Shown here: piece after piece, positions 33,972 through 44,995 of the stretch
Layout of the letters: every line of letters starts with the position of its first letter
Numbering within the stretch: position 1 is the first letter of the stretch
Assembly: GCA_965112735.1 (NCBI GenBank)
Contig: OZ218957.1
Location: forward strand, 2,914,001 to 2,978,000
DNA from: Phaeosaccion multiseriatum
Taxonomy: Eukaryota; Ochrophyta, other classes
Reading direction: 5' to 3'
Length of the DNA stretch: 64,000 nt
Program-made: the position numbers and the translations under genes
The notes under the pieces: model-generated
Told to the model about the DNA's origin: nothing
The model's database searches: none
The model's input: the letters and a program-made list of their open reading frames with translations, nothing else

Positions 33972-35768
33972 CAGCAGCGGCATTGGTAGTACTACAGATG
34001 GAAGCACCTCGAGTGTGGACAACGCTCTTATGGTAAGCCTGGGGACATCGGACACGCTGCTCGGAGTGAGCACAGCGCCTCGGCCCGCCACGCTGGGCAA
34101 TTGCATGTACCATCCCTGCAACCCTAAGACATGGTTCGCAATGCTCGTGTACAAAAATGGCTCACTGACGAGGTAGGTGTAGGCGTGTGGGTGTGTACCC
34201 CATCATTCTCTTTTGTCTCTTCTTCTCTCTCTCTTTGTCTCCACTCTGTCTCTACCCCCTCTCTCTCTCTCTCTCCTCCTCCTCATCTCTCTCTCCATCT
34301 CCGTCTCTCTCCTCTCCCCTCTCAATCCCCTCGTTATCACTGCCATCCATCCATTCGCTTATGTATCACTGCCATACACCAACCTCCATTGATACCTTCG
34401 CTTACGACCAGGCAACGGGTGCGTGATGCAGCGGCACAGCAGGATTGGGCCCGCTTCAGCCAGCTCATCGAAAGCCAGCCCCCAGGTCAGTAAGTCACTG
34501 ACGCCGTATATCGCTGACGGTGTCTTGAAGCACAACGTTGTTGAGCTTTACATGCAACCTTTTGGGGCAAGCCTGCGAGATGCTAATTCGTGTGTCAGCC
34601 TCGTGTCTTTCAAGCTTCTGTTTCAGTTATAGCGAAGGAATGGACTCATGCCTTGCTTGTCCCCCCCCCCCCTTTGACGCATCCATTGCCACCCACTGCC
34701 ATCCACTACCATCCACTGCTACCCCCCCTGGACGCAGGCAATGACGGCGCGATGGCTCTGCACCTGGACATGGAGGAGATCACTCCGCAGATCAATAACA
34801 AGGGCGTGTGGCGCATCGACAAAGGGGGGGAGTTGGTGATACAGCAGCAGCAGGAGGAGCAGCAGCAGCAGATCGAAGAGACAGAGACAGAGGTAGAGAC
34901 AGAGGTGGGGCGGCGTATTCGGGAGGGCGGATCTCCTCTGCCCCCAGGACAAGAGTGCCGTGCAGTGGTGGAGCAGCGCTTCCTCAGCATGAGGGGCCAT
35001 GCCGAGAGTATGGGGGTGGGCAGACCGACGAGACTCATCGCCACGGGGGGGGGCAGCAGCAACAGAGCGATGTTACAGGTGAGAGGAGACAGTGGAGGGA
35101 AGAAGGGGGAGTCACTCGGTGAGCTTCGAGTCAGCTTCGGTCTCAGTTTGAGTTTGACTTTCATGTGCGACCACCCGACAATCGATGTTTGGTCCTCGGA
35201 ATGATCGATATCGGATTTCAGCTCTCTTTGATTGGAACTGAAACTGAACCCCCCCCCCCTCCGCCCCTTCCCACGCCCACAGGTGTTGGCTGACGTGTTC
35301 GGAGCGCCCGTGTTCACGTGTGAAGAGGAGGAGGGAGGGGGGCAGTCTGCTGCCATCGGAGCTGCTCTCAGGGCTAAGCATGGCTTCCTGGCGGCAGAGG
35401 CAGGAGCAGTTGGTGATGCAGGAGGGGGAGACGTAGAGGTACTCGACTTTATGGAGGTGTACAGAGTCAGCGCCCTTGCCAGTCGGCGGCGGATACGAGG
35501 GGGGCCAGCATCCGCAGCAGCAGTTGGTGATACAGCAGCAGCAGCAGCAACAGCGCCCCTGCATGGGGTAGGGCCAGAGCGGCAGCAGCAGCAGCAGGAG
35601 GAGGAGGAGGAGGAGGAGGAGGAGGAGGAGGAGGAGGAGGAGTACAGGGCACCTGAGGAGCCTGTAGCGGTGCCGACGGAAGGCTCTTGGGAGATGTACA
35701 CGCCATTGGTTGCCATCGCCCTGGCCTTGGAGGAGGCCGCCATCAAGGGATCAGGATCAATGCACTAG
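31764..35768 (+). CDS. XYLB: Xylulokinase (FGGY family, XYLB type) with plastid-type leader
   Basis: Nine exons join in phase: 31764-32155, 32257-32290, 32506-32545, 32783-33021, 33225-33423, 33563-34172, 34412-34485, 34738-35078, 35283-35768, 804 residues. It phosphorylates D-xylulose to xylulose 5-phosphate for the pentose phosphate route. Family blocks in order: WLGLDLSTQSLTG (phosphate-binding), ISVSGQQHGTVYW, SDGSGMNLMDIRSKQW, AVVAGSGDNCCSLAGLG, MVSLGTSDTLLGV, GVWRID, LIATGGGSSNRAML and VLADVFGAPVF near the C-terminus. The leader VLRVLLVLLLPHGLLGFVQPP is a signal peptide ending G-F, suggesting import into the plastid. The protein is about 270 residues longer than usual because of low-complexity inserts between conserved blocks: poly-Ser from (AGT)n at 33897-33970, a Gln/Glu insert with ELVIQQQ, and two inserts with AVGDA/AVGDT near the C-terminus. 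Confidence 0.9.
33897..33970 (+). repeat. (AGT)n in coding sequence, poly-Ser
   Basis: About 24 AGT units in xylulokinase exon 6, inserted between the GDN...GLG block and the SLGTSDT block; translated as serine only. Confidence 0.95.
34830..35535 (+). repeat. Three copies of the TTGGTGAT word in xylulokinase, two frames
   Basis: Cores at 34830-34844 (read ELVIQ), 35407-35421 (AVGDA) and 35521-35535 (AVGDT). All three lie in non-conserved inserts, and two different frames of the same word occur in one protein. Confidence 0.92.
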
Positions 35769-37069
35769 CACGTAAGGTGACGCACGCACGCACGCACCTC
35801 TTTTTTTAAATTAAAATTGAAAAAGGTTACGAAACTGTATAAATTTTATATAAAAAGTAAGGAATGGCGTGAACGACAACCTCCGGGAGGGAGGCAAGAG
35901 GGATCAAGCAATTCTACTTCTTGTATCAGAGCAGGAGGTCCTTACTACGGATGCTGAGGGCCCTTCTTATGATGCCCACGGTAGCTGCTAGGTCGATTGC
36001 TCCGATACATGTATTAGACGTACAACGTCAAGCATCTCCGATACATGCACAACGTCAACACACCTCCTCTCCTTTCGTAACATAATAAAACATGTATGTC
36101 GGGTCGGGAAAACCCAGGGAAATGCCCGACATAACCCTCGCTTGGCCTTGTGCGCATGGTCCAACGCTTCCTCGTTCGGACCCCTCACCTCTCTCAAGTG
36201 GAGAGCACAGCAGCGAGAGGACTTGGGTCATATACAATACCCATGGCATCACAGCAAAACGCCAGTGCAAGGGCAGTTCGAGGGGGGATGTGGACACATG
36301 ACTCGAACAAGAGTCCCTCCACACCCGCACTGCTACGTAAGCAGGGAGGTGACGTACTTTCCATGCAACAGCACAACGACAGCCCCTCCCCCTCAACACT
36401 CCAAGAGGGAGGGAGGAAGGGAGGGGACGAGCGTTGCGCACCCCTCTGCGCCATCTCAGGCCGGCCAGTCCACCCGGGAGGGGAGGATGGCAGTGGATGG
36501 ATGAGAGGGACGAGGGAGGGAGGGATGGCAGTGGAAGAGAAGTATGACCAGTGTACAGTGTGGGGGCCTTCCACTTCCCTTCGCCTCTGCCCCTCCCTTC
36601 CCCCCTCCTCCTCGTCCTCCTCCTCCTCCTCCTTTCCCCTCACGCCCGCTCTGTCGTCTTGTTTACTGAGTGGGGTCTTGCTCCTGCTCCTCCCTGCTTG
36701 TGCGGTACTGGTACAGTTGAGTCGCATCGGTGAGGGCAAGCTCGCCAAGCACAGCTGTTGGTTGTACGTGCGCATGTATGCATGTATGTATGTATGAAGA
36801 CCACGGAAACACAGGACACAACCCGGGGGCAGAGGGAGAGGAGGGGACATGAGATGAGAGGAGGGGCATATGGGCAGAGAAGCGGAGAGAACCCTTTGAT
36901 ACATTGTACCCTGCAGCGGAGAGGAACTTTTGATAGAATATAGATACCCTGTACCCTACATCTTCAGCACACACACAAACGCAAACACACGCACGCACAC
37001 ACACACACAAGTCTCACCATAGAGCACTACACGAACATAAGCAAAGCGCGAACGGTATCACCACATGGC
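35769..37069. other. Intergenic, 1.3 kb
   Basis: An AT-rich patch at 35805-35860 probably contains the 3' end of the xylulokinase transcript. An open frame at 36150-36797 has noncoding composition. No gene supported. Confidence 0.55.
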
Positions 37070-38107
37070 CTACCCACCTGTGTACTTGCCAAACACGTCC
37101 ATGACGGGCGCCTCCTTGCCGAGCGCCTCCTGCTCCTCGCAGCGTGCCGTGCCCACCCCCTCGAACACCTCCTCGTGGGCATGTCCCAAGCGAAGCTGCA
37201 GCAGGGAGGAAGGGAGTAGGGCATGCACGTACAGGGTTACAGAGTTAATTGGTGAAGTACATACTGTGAATTTTTGAAGGACATACTTAAGGGAGTACGT
37301 AAGGTGATGTAGATACACATTCGTAACCTCTTACCTGCAGCTGCTCCCACTCGCCCGACGCGCCCGCTTGGTGCATGGCCGCCCTCACCGGGGACAGAGA
37401 CGGGGACTGAGACCCCAGGGGGGAGGTGGTGGCAGATCCGTCAGAGGCAGGCCCCAGGGGGGAAGCATGGAAGATACCGCTGCTGCCGCCATTGACGCGT
37501 CGAGACTTCATCGTCCCTGCGAATGTTCTGCCCATATGACTCTTGCTACTGCCCGCCTCGATCCCCTGCTCCTTCTCCTGCTGCTGCTCTTGCTGCTGCT
37601 GCTGCTGCTGCTGTGAACGCTTCCTGCCCGAGAGGCTCAGACCTTTACCGCTGCCTCTTCTGCTGCCCGAACCGCTCCCTCCTCCTCCTGCTCCTCCTCC
37701 TCCTTTCGCCGCCCTCCTGCTTCTCAGCAGTGAGCTCGCTCGCCTCAACACGCCCGTGGTTGTCCCCAGCCCCCCCTTGCTGGTGCTGCTGCCACTCAGC
37801 CCCCCTGCTCCTCGTCCTCCCCCCTTGGTACCCCCTTCGAGCCACTCTTCGAACATGGCGTCGTCCTCCGCGTCGGCCCCATTCTCACCGTACGTAAGTG
37901 CGAGAGCGAAACTCGAGTTTGAGTCTCTCCTGCCGCTGTTGCTTCCTACTCCTCCTCGGGAGCCGCTTTCGCTCCTGCTCCCGCGCCGCAGCCCAAAGGG
38001 GCGCAATGACGAACGCAATGGGGAGAAGCCCGAGCTAGAGCAAGGGCTTGAAGATGCTGGGAGAGGCGTGTGTAGCGTCTGTGTTCCCTCTAAGACCATG
38101 CTGCTGC

Positions 38108-38141
<34 letters not shown>

Positions 38142-38729
38142 ACTGTCGTCGTCGTCGTCGTCGTCGTTGTCGTCGTTCTTGTTGTTGCTGCTGTTATTGT
38201 TGGTGTCGGGGCAGTCGGTGCTGCTGCAAGTGCTACCTCGCCTTGGTGTACACGTGCACGTGTTGGTTGTGGCGCCGCTGCTGTTGAGGTCCTCGCTAGC
38301 GAAGGTGCTCGCGGTGTGATTGGCCCAGTCCTTCCCCTTCTCCATCCCCTCTTCGGTAGGAAACGCATGAACGGTTAGGCCCACTTTGCCCTCGTCCCCA
38401 TCCCCGCCCTGAGCCTTGTTGCCCCCCTCGCTGCCCTTGGTGGCCTTGGTGATGGTGCCGCCGTCCGTGGAGATAGCAGGAGTGCCCGGGCCAAAAGCAC
38501 CGGCAGCGACAGCCGCGGCAGTAGCGACTGCCCAGGTGTCGGGCCCGTCATAGTCAATCTCTTCTTCGTCGTCATCAAAGTCACCTTCACTGCCGACTGA
38601 GTCTCCATCTTCGTAATAGGGATAGGGCTCTGGTAAGTAGTCGATGTCGTAGCACCGCTCCATGTCAAAGGCACCATCGTCGACATCCGTGCACGCCCCG
38701 CAGCAGAGCGTGGAAGCCGCCTGGCCCAT
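37070..38729 (-). CDS. Acidic, Ser/Gly/Asn-rich protein with N-terminal acylation motif
   Basis: Two exons, 38729-37335 and 37195-37070, join in phase to 506 residues. It starts MGQAASTLCCGAC: Gly2 in a MGxxxS context predicts N-myristoylation, and the Cys pair predicts palmitoylation, so the protein is probably anchored on the cytosolic face of a membrane. Next come an acidic Tyr-rich segment (YDIDYLPEPYPYYEDGD), poly-Asp and poly-Asn runs, and basic Ser/Arg-rich stretches. The well-formed C-terminal part (EWEQLQLRLGHAHEEVFEGVG ... VMDVFGKYTGG) looks like a conserved helix. I do not recognise the family. A donor-like GTGGGT overlaps the last codons, so a further exon is possible. Confidence 0.68.
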
Positions 38730-40509
38730 GATGCTTTGCTTCCACCTCTGGCTTTCTCTTCCTTCCTACGTGCTCCCTTTCTTTCTCACCGGTCAGGCCA
38801 ACAACACTGGTACAAGTAGACTAGAGCCGCCGGTCACTCCACGGATGGTGGATGGAGTCAAGGAGCCTTCACTACTCGCGCATCCGCTCTCCTCTGTGGA
38901 TGAGGACCTATCTCTCTTGTGTGGTATCCTGCCTGTCTCCGCCGATGTTGTTCTGCTGGAGGAGATCCAATCCACCGACTGGAAGCCTATCGCTCAATGG
39001 CCCCGCCGCCGTAACTGATACGCGTCAAGCACCAAGTCTGGATTGGAAGCATAACATTTCCAGAAACTAGTGATGAGACGGGTAGAACAGAAAAGAGGGT
39101 GGGGAAGCATATTCCAAATTTGTAGTAGAAAGAGGGAGGGCGAGGGGTAGAGGGCGTAGAAAAGAGAGACCCACAGGGAGAATAGGCCTACCTTCTACCT
39201 TCTATGCATGCAGCTGCAAGTGCTCCTGCTGCATACTTGCTGCCGCTACTGCCCTAACGCCATACATGCACACAAGCCGTGGGGAGACGCAGAGTCTTCT
39301 GCTTCCTTTCTCACTCACCTGCTTTCCAAGTTTCCCCGTCTCACTTCACATGCAACGACTTAAAGCCCAGCCAATGCAGCTCAGTTAAGCAGACTGAGTT
39401 GAGCACCACCAACAACCGAAGAAGGCGGCAGCAGAAGCAGCAGTAGGAGCAAGGAGGAATGCGGGGAGAGAGACCGTTGGGGAATTTATCGTAGAAATTA
39501 AGGCGGAGCGTCGAACCTGTGATTTTCAGAGCACCAACTTGTGAGGAAAGCCTCGTCGGCTTGCTTCGCCTTCATCCTCGATGGCACGCAAGAATATAAT
39601 ACATAGCTTCTCTTCTCCTCGTGCCTTTCGGGATGGGGCAGCAAGGGGAATTTGGTCCCGTCAGCGCAGGTGTTTATGAAAACACTCGCCACCCACATGG
39701 CTGGCTAAGATGCTCGAGCTGTAATTACTGAGGCGCTAAACAGTGGCGCTCCAGAGGGCCCGGCACGAGGGATCGATTCGACACAGGGATTTGGCTGGGA
39801 TCAACTTTGATCCGATGGGGAGGACTGACGAGGCGGAGGGATACGACCTCGGGGTCGATCGGGGGTTAAGTCCCCAGGGGGGGGGGGGGGTCGGTAAACC
39901 ATAGATGGCACTTGGGTGTGTATATATTTCTCCCTCTAGATCCCTCATCCTCCTTTGCTCTTGACTGACTAAGTCTCACGAGCGTCTTGTTTGAGTAGCA
40001 CTCGTGTACTCTCCGTCTGTACTACTAGCTGTCGCGTGGCGATGATATCAAGTTCTGCCGAAAACAAAACAAAGCTGAAACTAAAGCTTCCGCCCTTGTG
40101 CCAGTGGCATTACCACACTGTGTTTTCGCCTTTATATACTCCCTATCGAAATATCTGCCAAGTGTCCCCCTTTGCATTTCTACGCGTTGCCCCTTCCGTG
40201 TTCACTAACTTCGACCCTGTGGAGTTCCTCCCAATCGCAGACCAAACAAACAATCAATGTCTGAATCAGCCAACCAATCGATCAATTCAATCAGCCAATG
40301 ATCAGTCAGTCAATCAACTAACCAACCAACCAACCAACCAACCAACCAACCAATCAACCACTCATTCAATCAATCAAGCAGAGACTAATCAACCAACCAA
40401 CCAACCAACCAACCAACCAGTCAACCAACCAATAAATAAATCAATCAATCAATCAATAAACCAGCCAGCTTATCAACCAACCAATTCATCAGTCGAGCGA
40501 TCAAAGAGA
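38730..40509. other. Intergenic, 1.8 kb
   Basis: Contains a 96-codon open frame (38728-39018, +) that overlaps the start codon of the neighbouring minus-strand gene and is not supported, a GC-poor stretch near 39480-39720, and a tandem CAACCAAC/CAATCAAT tract at 40245-40500. No tRNA-like fold was found. Confidence 0.5.
40245..40500 (+). repeat. CAACCAAC/CAATCAAT tandem tract
   Basis: Imperfect four-base repeats AACC and AATC over about 250 bases just beyond the 3' end of the CFAP97-like gene. The same repeat family occurs in a sterol reductase intron at 56640-56900. Confidence 0.85.
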
Positions 40510-41671
40510 TCAAGCGCCCAGGAGCGAGGAGACTCTCGCGCCCGCACTGCTGACCCTCTGCCGGAAGGAGGCCCGTCTGCTACCGCTGCGGCTGCTGCTG
40601 CGACTGCTGCTTCGGCTGCCTCGACTGCTGGTGTCGCCGCTGGGGGGGGCTGAGGAGGCGCCCCCATCAGTCCCAGCTACAGCGGCCGGCGATAAGACCG
40701 CCTCTTCTGGTTCACCTCCTCCTACTCCTACTCCTCCTCCTCCTGCTGCTGCTACCTTCGCTGCTGCAGATACTTCCGCAACCTTTCCTACACCCGTGGC
40801 ACTGGCACTGCTGCTGGTCCGCTCTTGGGCCTCGCTAACACCACCCTGCTCGCCGCTGCTGTCAGCAGAGGGCCTTCCCCCTTCGCCCCCTCCTCCTCCT
40901 CCTCCTCCTCCTCCTCCTCCTCCTCCTCCTCCTCCTCCTCCTCCTCCTCCTCCTCCTCCTCCTCCTCCTCCTCCTCCTCCTCCTCCTCCTCCTCCTCCTC
41001 CTCCTCCTCCTCCTCCTCCTCCTCCTCCTCCTCCTCCTCCTCCTCCTCCTCCTCCTCCTCCTCCTCCTCCTCCTCCTCCTCCTCCCCCTCCTCCTCCTCC
41101 TCCTCTACAACCCCCCCTTCCCGCGTCCACAGGGGCCGTTGGCTGCATGACCTCCTCTTCTTCGCCTTTGACCGTATCACCAACTGCTGGACTTGCTAAA
41201 CTTGCTGGTCTTGCTGAGCTTGTTCCTGCCGCGGCCGCTGCGACGGCCCCTCCAACTTCAACACCGTCACCACCCACACCTTCTCCCTCCTCTTGCTGCT
41301 GCTCCTTCTGCTCACCCCCCCCTCCCGCGGGCGAAGCTTCTTCTTCTTGAGCAGCAGCAGTAGTACCATTCCTACTTGTGCCAATAGGGGTCTCCTCCTG
41401 CGCTTGCCCTGCCTGTTCTGCGTGTGCTTGCAACTGTCGAATGGGAGCGTCGGACTCGTCCGCCTGGTCCACCAGAGTCTCGCTCCGCTCCAGCATGGGC
41501 CTTAAACTTGCTTGACTCGCTGGACTTGTTGGACTCGTTGTATTCGCAGCAGCAGGGCCATCATCGCCACGCGGGTCCTCACCGCTCGTCTGCGTCGGGC
41601 CTTCGCCGCCTCCTACCCCGGCTGACCCCTTCTCCCCCTTCTCCCCCTCCTCCCCCTCCTCGTCCTCCTCC

Positions 41672-41728
<57 letters not shown>

Positions 41729-44700
41729 TGCTGCTCCTCCTGCTGCTGCTGCTGCTGCTTCTCCTTCTCCTGCTTCTTCTCCTCACTGCCCCGGACCGTC
41801 TCGCCTTCGACGGCGATAGTAGGAGCCGCAGCAGCAGCAGCAGCAGCAGTACTGACTAGGACCTCCTCTCCCGCTGCCGTAGTTTCGCTGCCATCTCCAC
41901 CCGCTTTGCTTGTTACTCCTCTCGAAGCTTCTGACTGGGGCACTCCTGATGGTTTGCTCGCCGGTACCGAGGCTGAGGACGGAGTCGTTCCCGACCGTCC
42001 TGCTCCTCCTCTTGGTGATCCTGATGCCGCCGCTGATGGCGGTGTCGCCGAATTCCTCGCGGATGCCGCCACTGCTGCTGCTGTGCGAGCCTTTGGCACA
42101 CTCGCCCTCCCACCCCCACCTGCTGGAATGGCTGCTGCCCCCGCCTTGCTTCCCTTGCTGCTGTTCCTCTGCTTCACGCCGCCCGCGGTGCTACTGCTTG
42201 TGACGCTGACGCTCCCCCGACTGGCCGCGCTTGGGGAATGGTGCGAGCGATGGGCGTGGTTGCCTGCTTCTCTGTCAACACTTGCGCTGTCGAGGCTACT
42301 TCTGCTCTTCTGCGACTTGTTTGCGCCGCCTTTGTCGCCCCCCTGGGGGGCGGTCGCTACGCTGCGCCTCCTGCTGCTGCTCTTGCCTCTTCCCCCCCCG
42401 GGCCTCTTGGTGGAGCTGTCCCCTCCTCCCTCTTCTTGCTTCTTTCCATCTTGCTCTACGCCACCTTCCGCTGCTGTATCACCAACTGGTGTTGCTGGCC
42501 CTTGTACTGCGTCTGTTCCCTCTCCTCCTGCTTCTATTGCTGACGTTGGAGCCGCAGTCAGCTGCTCCTCGTCATTGTCTAGCTTGTCGGGTACTGCTGC
42601 TGCTGCTGCTGCTGCTGTATCACCAACTGCTGCCTTTCTCGTCTCTGCCGCTGCTGCTTGGCCTTCTACAGGTGGCGGCGACGGCGACGCGACTCCCTCC
42701 ACCCCTCCTGGAGAGGCTCCTGCTGCTGCTTGCTTCGCTTGCCCCTTGTTAACTTGGGTGGAGCGTAGCCCACTCTTGTCCGCAGCTGCGTTACGGGGCG
42801 CAGCCACCGCTGCATCTTCTCCCCCTGCTGCTGCCGCTGCTGCTGCCGCTGCTGCTGCCGCTGCCGCTGCTGCCGTACCCTTGGTCCTGGATGTGCTGAT
42901 GGACGATCGGTTGCTCACGGACGACCGCCCGCCTCTTCTACCGGGCCTCGAACGCTCCCCCCCTCCTCCTCCTCCTCCTCCTCCTCCTCCTCCTGCTCCT
43001 CCTGCTCCTGCTCCCCCTTCCCGCTGCGGAGGCAGCTGGTACGGACTGTTGCTCAAAAACTTGGCCACCTCCGTCTCCGCTGCAGCCGCTTGCCTCCGAT
43101 CGCGATCGTTCATCTTTCTCGTCGTTGTCGAGCTCTGGGGTGACACTCCGGCTGCAGCTCTCTCCGCCTCCTTGAGTGCTAGTTTCCTGGCTCTTCGCAG
43201 GGCCCGCATCTTCTTGTAGGCCTGGCGACTGCGCTCGGCATTCTGAATCACCACCGCGGCAAGGAGCCTCCTCCGTCGCCTCCGAATGACGAGCCGCTCC
43301 ACTGCGGACACGATGAAGCGCGAAGCCTTCCTTCGAAGCCGCTCCCTCTGGGCAAGCTTGACGCGATAACTCGACTGCACCACCACCGCCGCTCCCTCAC
43401 GTATCCTCGCGGTTCGATAGGCAAAACCCCTCCCCACTGCCTGCAGGCGCGTCACCGCCCGACGATACGTGTCCACTTCGATCCTCACGGCCGTCCCTCT
43501 CACCCACCGCTGAATCTCCCTCGCGTATTTCTCAACAGGGTACATGAGCTCGAGCACCACTTCCTCCACCATCCCCACATAGGAAGGGTCACTATCTTCG
43601 CCCCCCCCATCCATCCCGTAGCCTCCTCCTCCTCCTCCTCCTCCCCCCCTGGTGCCCCCCCTTCTCGAGTCGTTGTTGCTGCGATTGCCCATGCCATCCT
43701 CGTCTTCATCATAGAAGAAGCCACCGTAATTGTAATCATCGAACCCCGAGTCGTAACTGCCGACTCCAACTCCTCCACCACCACTACCTCCGCTCGCCCC
43801 CCTGCTGCTGCCCCTGCTGCTGAAACCTTCGCTGGTATATCGCCCCCTCTGCTGCTTCTGCTGTAACTGCTGCTGCATCGCCAACTGTGCAGACTGCTGC
43901 TCTGCCCCCCCCCCCCGACTGTTATTGCGCAACCCACTCCCTCTGCCGCCGTCCACAGGAAGCAGCACTATCCGGAGCAGCAGGCAGTCGGTCACCCGTC
44001 GCCAGAGGGCGTCGGTTACTTCCGCCCACCTGTCCCGCCTGCTTCCTTTTCCATGCGATCTCCCCACCGCCGCCGCTACCCCTCCTCCTCCTCCTCCTCC
44101 CCCCCCCGCAGTGCTCCGACTGCTGGTGGTGTTGGAGTTGTTGTTGCTTGCCCATGCAGCGTGGGCACGGCGAGCGAGGGGACACCGAATCATGTGCTCC
44201 AACGCAACCAGACTATCCCCTACGCACTTGCGCACTTCCCTAGCGGTGAGCTCGAGCGTGTACTCAGAGCTCGTCACAGAGGTGTAGCATGTTACGGTGA
44301 AGCCCTCCTCCTCTTTGCTACTCCTGTACCTCTCTCTCTCGCCCCCCCTTCCTGTGCTGCTGTTGCTGCTGCTGCCAAGAATGGGTCCCGACCCAAGACT
44401 GCTTGGACCGGGTGTCGCCGCCGCCGCCGCCGCTGGTGCTTGCGCTGCTGCTGCTGCTGCTGCTGCCGCTGCTGCCACCTGTGCGGCTGTGCCCCTTGTG
44501 ACGAGCACCTTCATGTAATCTCCTCCCACCAGGCAACCCCCGCGGAACACGGTACCGCCGATCTTCACCAGGCGGTGGTGGGGCTGGTGCTGGCGTTGGT
44601 GCATCGCATGGTGCTGCGGGTGGTGTTGCGGGTGGTGTTGCGGGTAGTGTTGCGGGTGGTATGGGTGGTGCCCCTGCTCCTGTTGATGCCCCTGCTCGTG

Positions 44701-44964
44701 CTCGTGCGGCTGGTGCTGATGCTGCTTCACTGCTCCGTACAGGGGTTGGTCCGGATGGTGTCCCTTACGATGATGATGGCCATGGCCGTTGCCAGTGCCA
44801 CTCCCATGGCCGTGAAGAGCCTTCCCTGCAGCGTCTATGGCGCTGTGTAGCTCCTCCACTGCTGCCGTGACTGTGTCTGTGCTCTCCACCCCTGCCTCGC
44901 CACTGTCGGCACCACCCAAAGAAGTATCATTACCCTCTGACCCCTGAGGTACCTCAGGCCGCCT

Positions 44965-44995
<31 letters not shown>

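Noticed and set aside
36150-36797. 215-codon plus-strand open frame
   Set aside because: Composition is that of noncoding DNA and it contains simple repeats; no family resemblance.
38728-39018. 96-residue frame with signal-like start (MMLCFHLWLSLPSYVLPFFL)
   Set aside because: Its ATG overlaps the start codon of the well-supported MGQAAS gene on the other strand, and the rest has no clear coding character.
39498-39910. Possible tRNA (GTTCGA-like words)
   Set aside because: No seven-base acceptor stem or anticodon arm could be paired around the words on either strand.
39991-40653. 220-codon frame rich in QPTNQ
   Set aside because: Produced by the CAACCAAC tandem tract; runs antisense into the end of the CFAP97-like gene.
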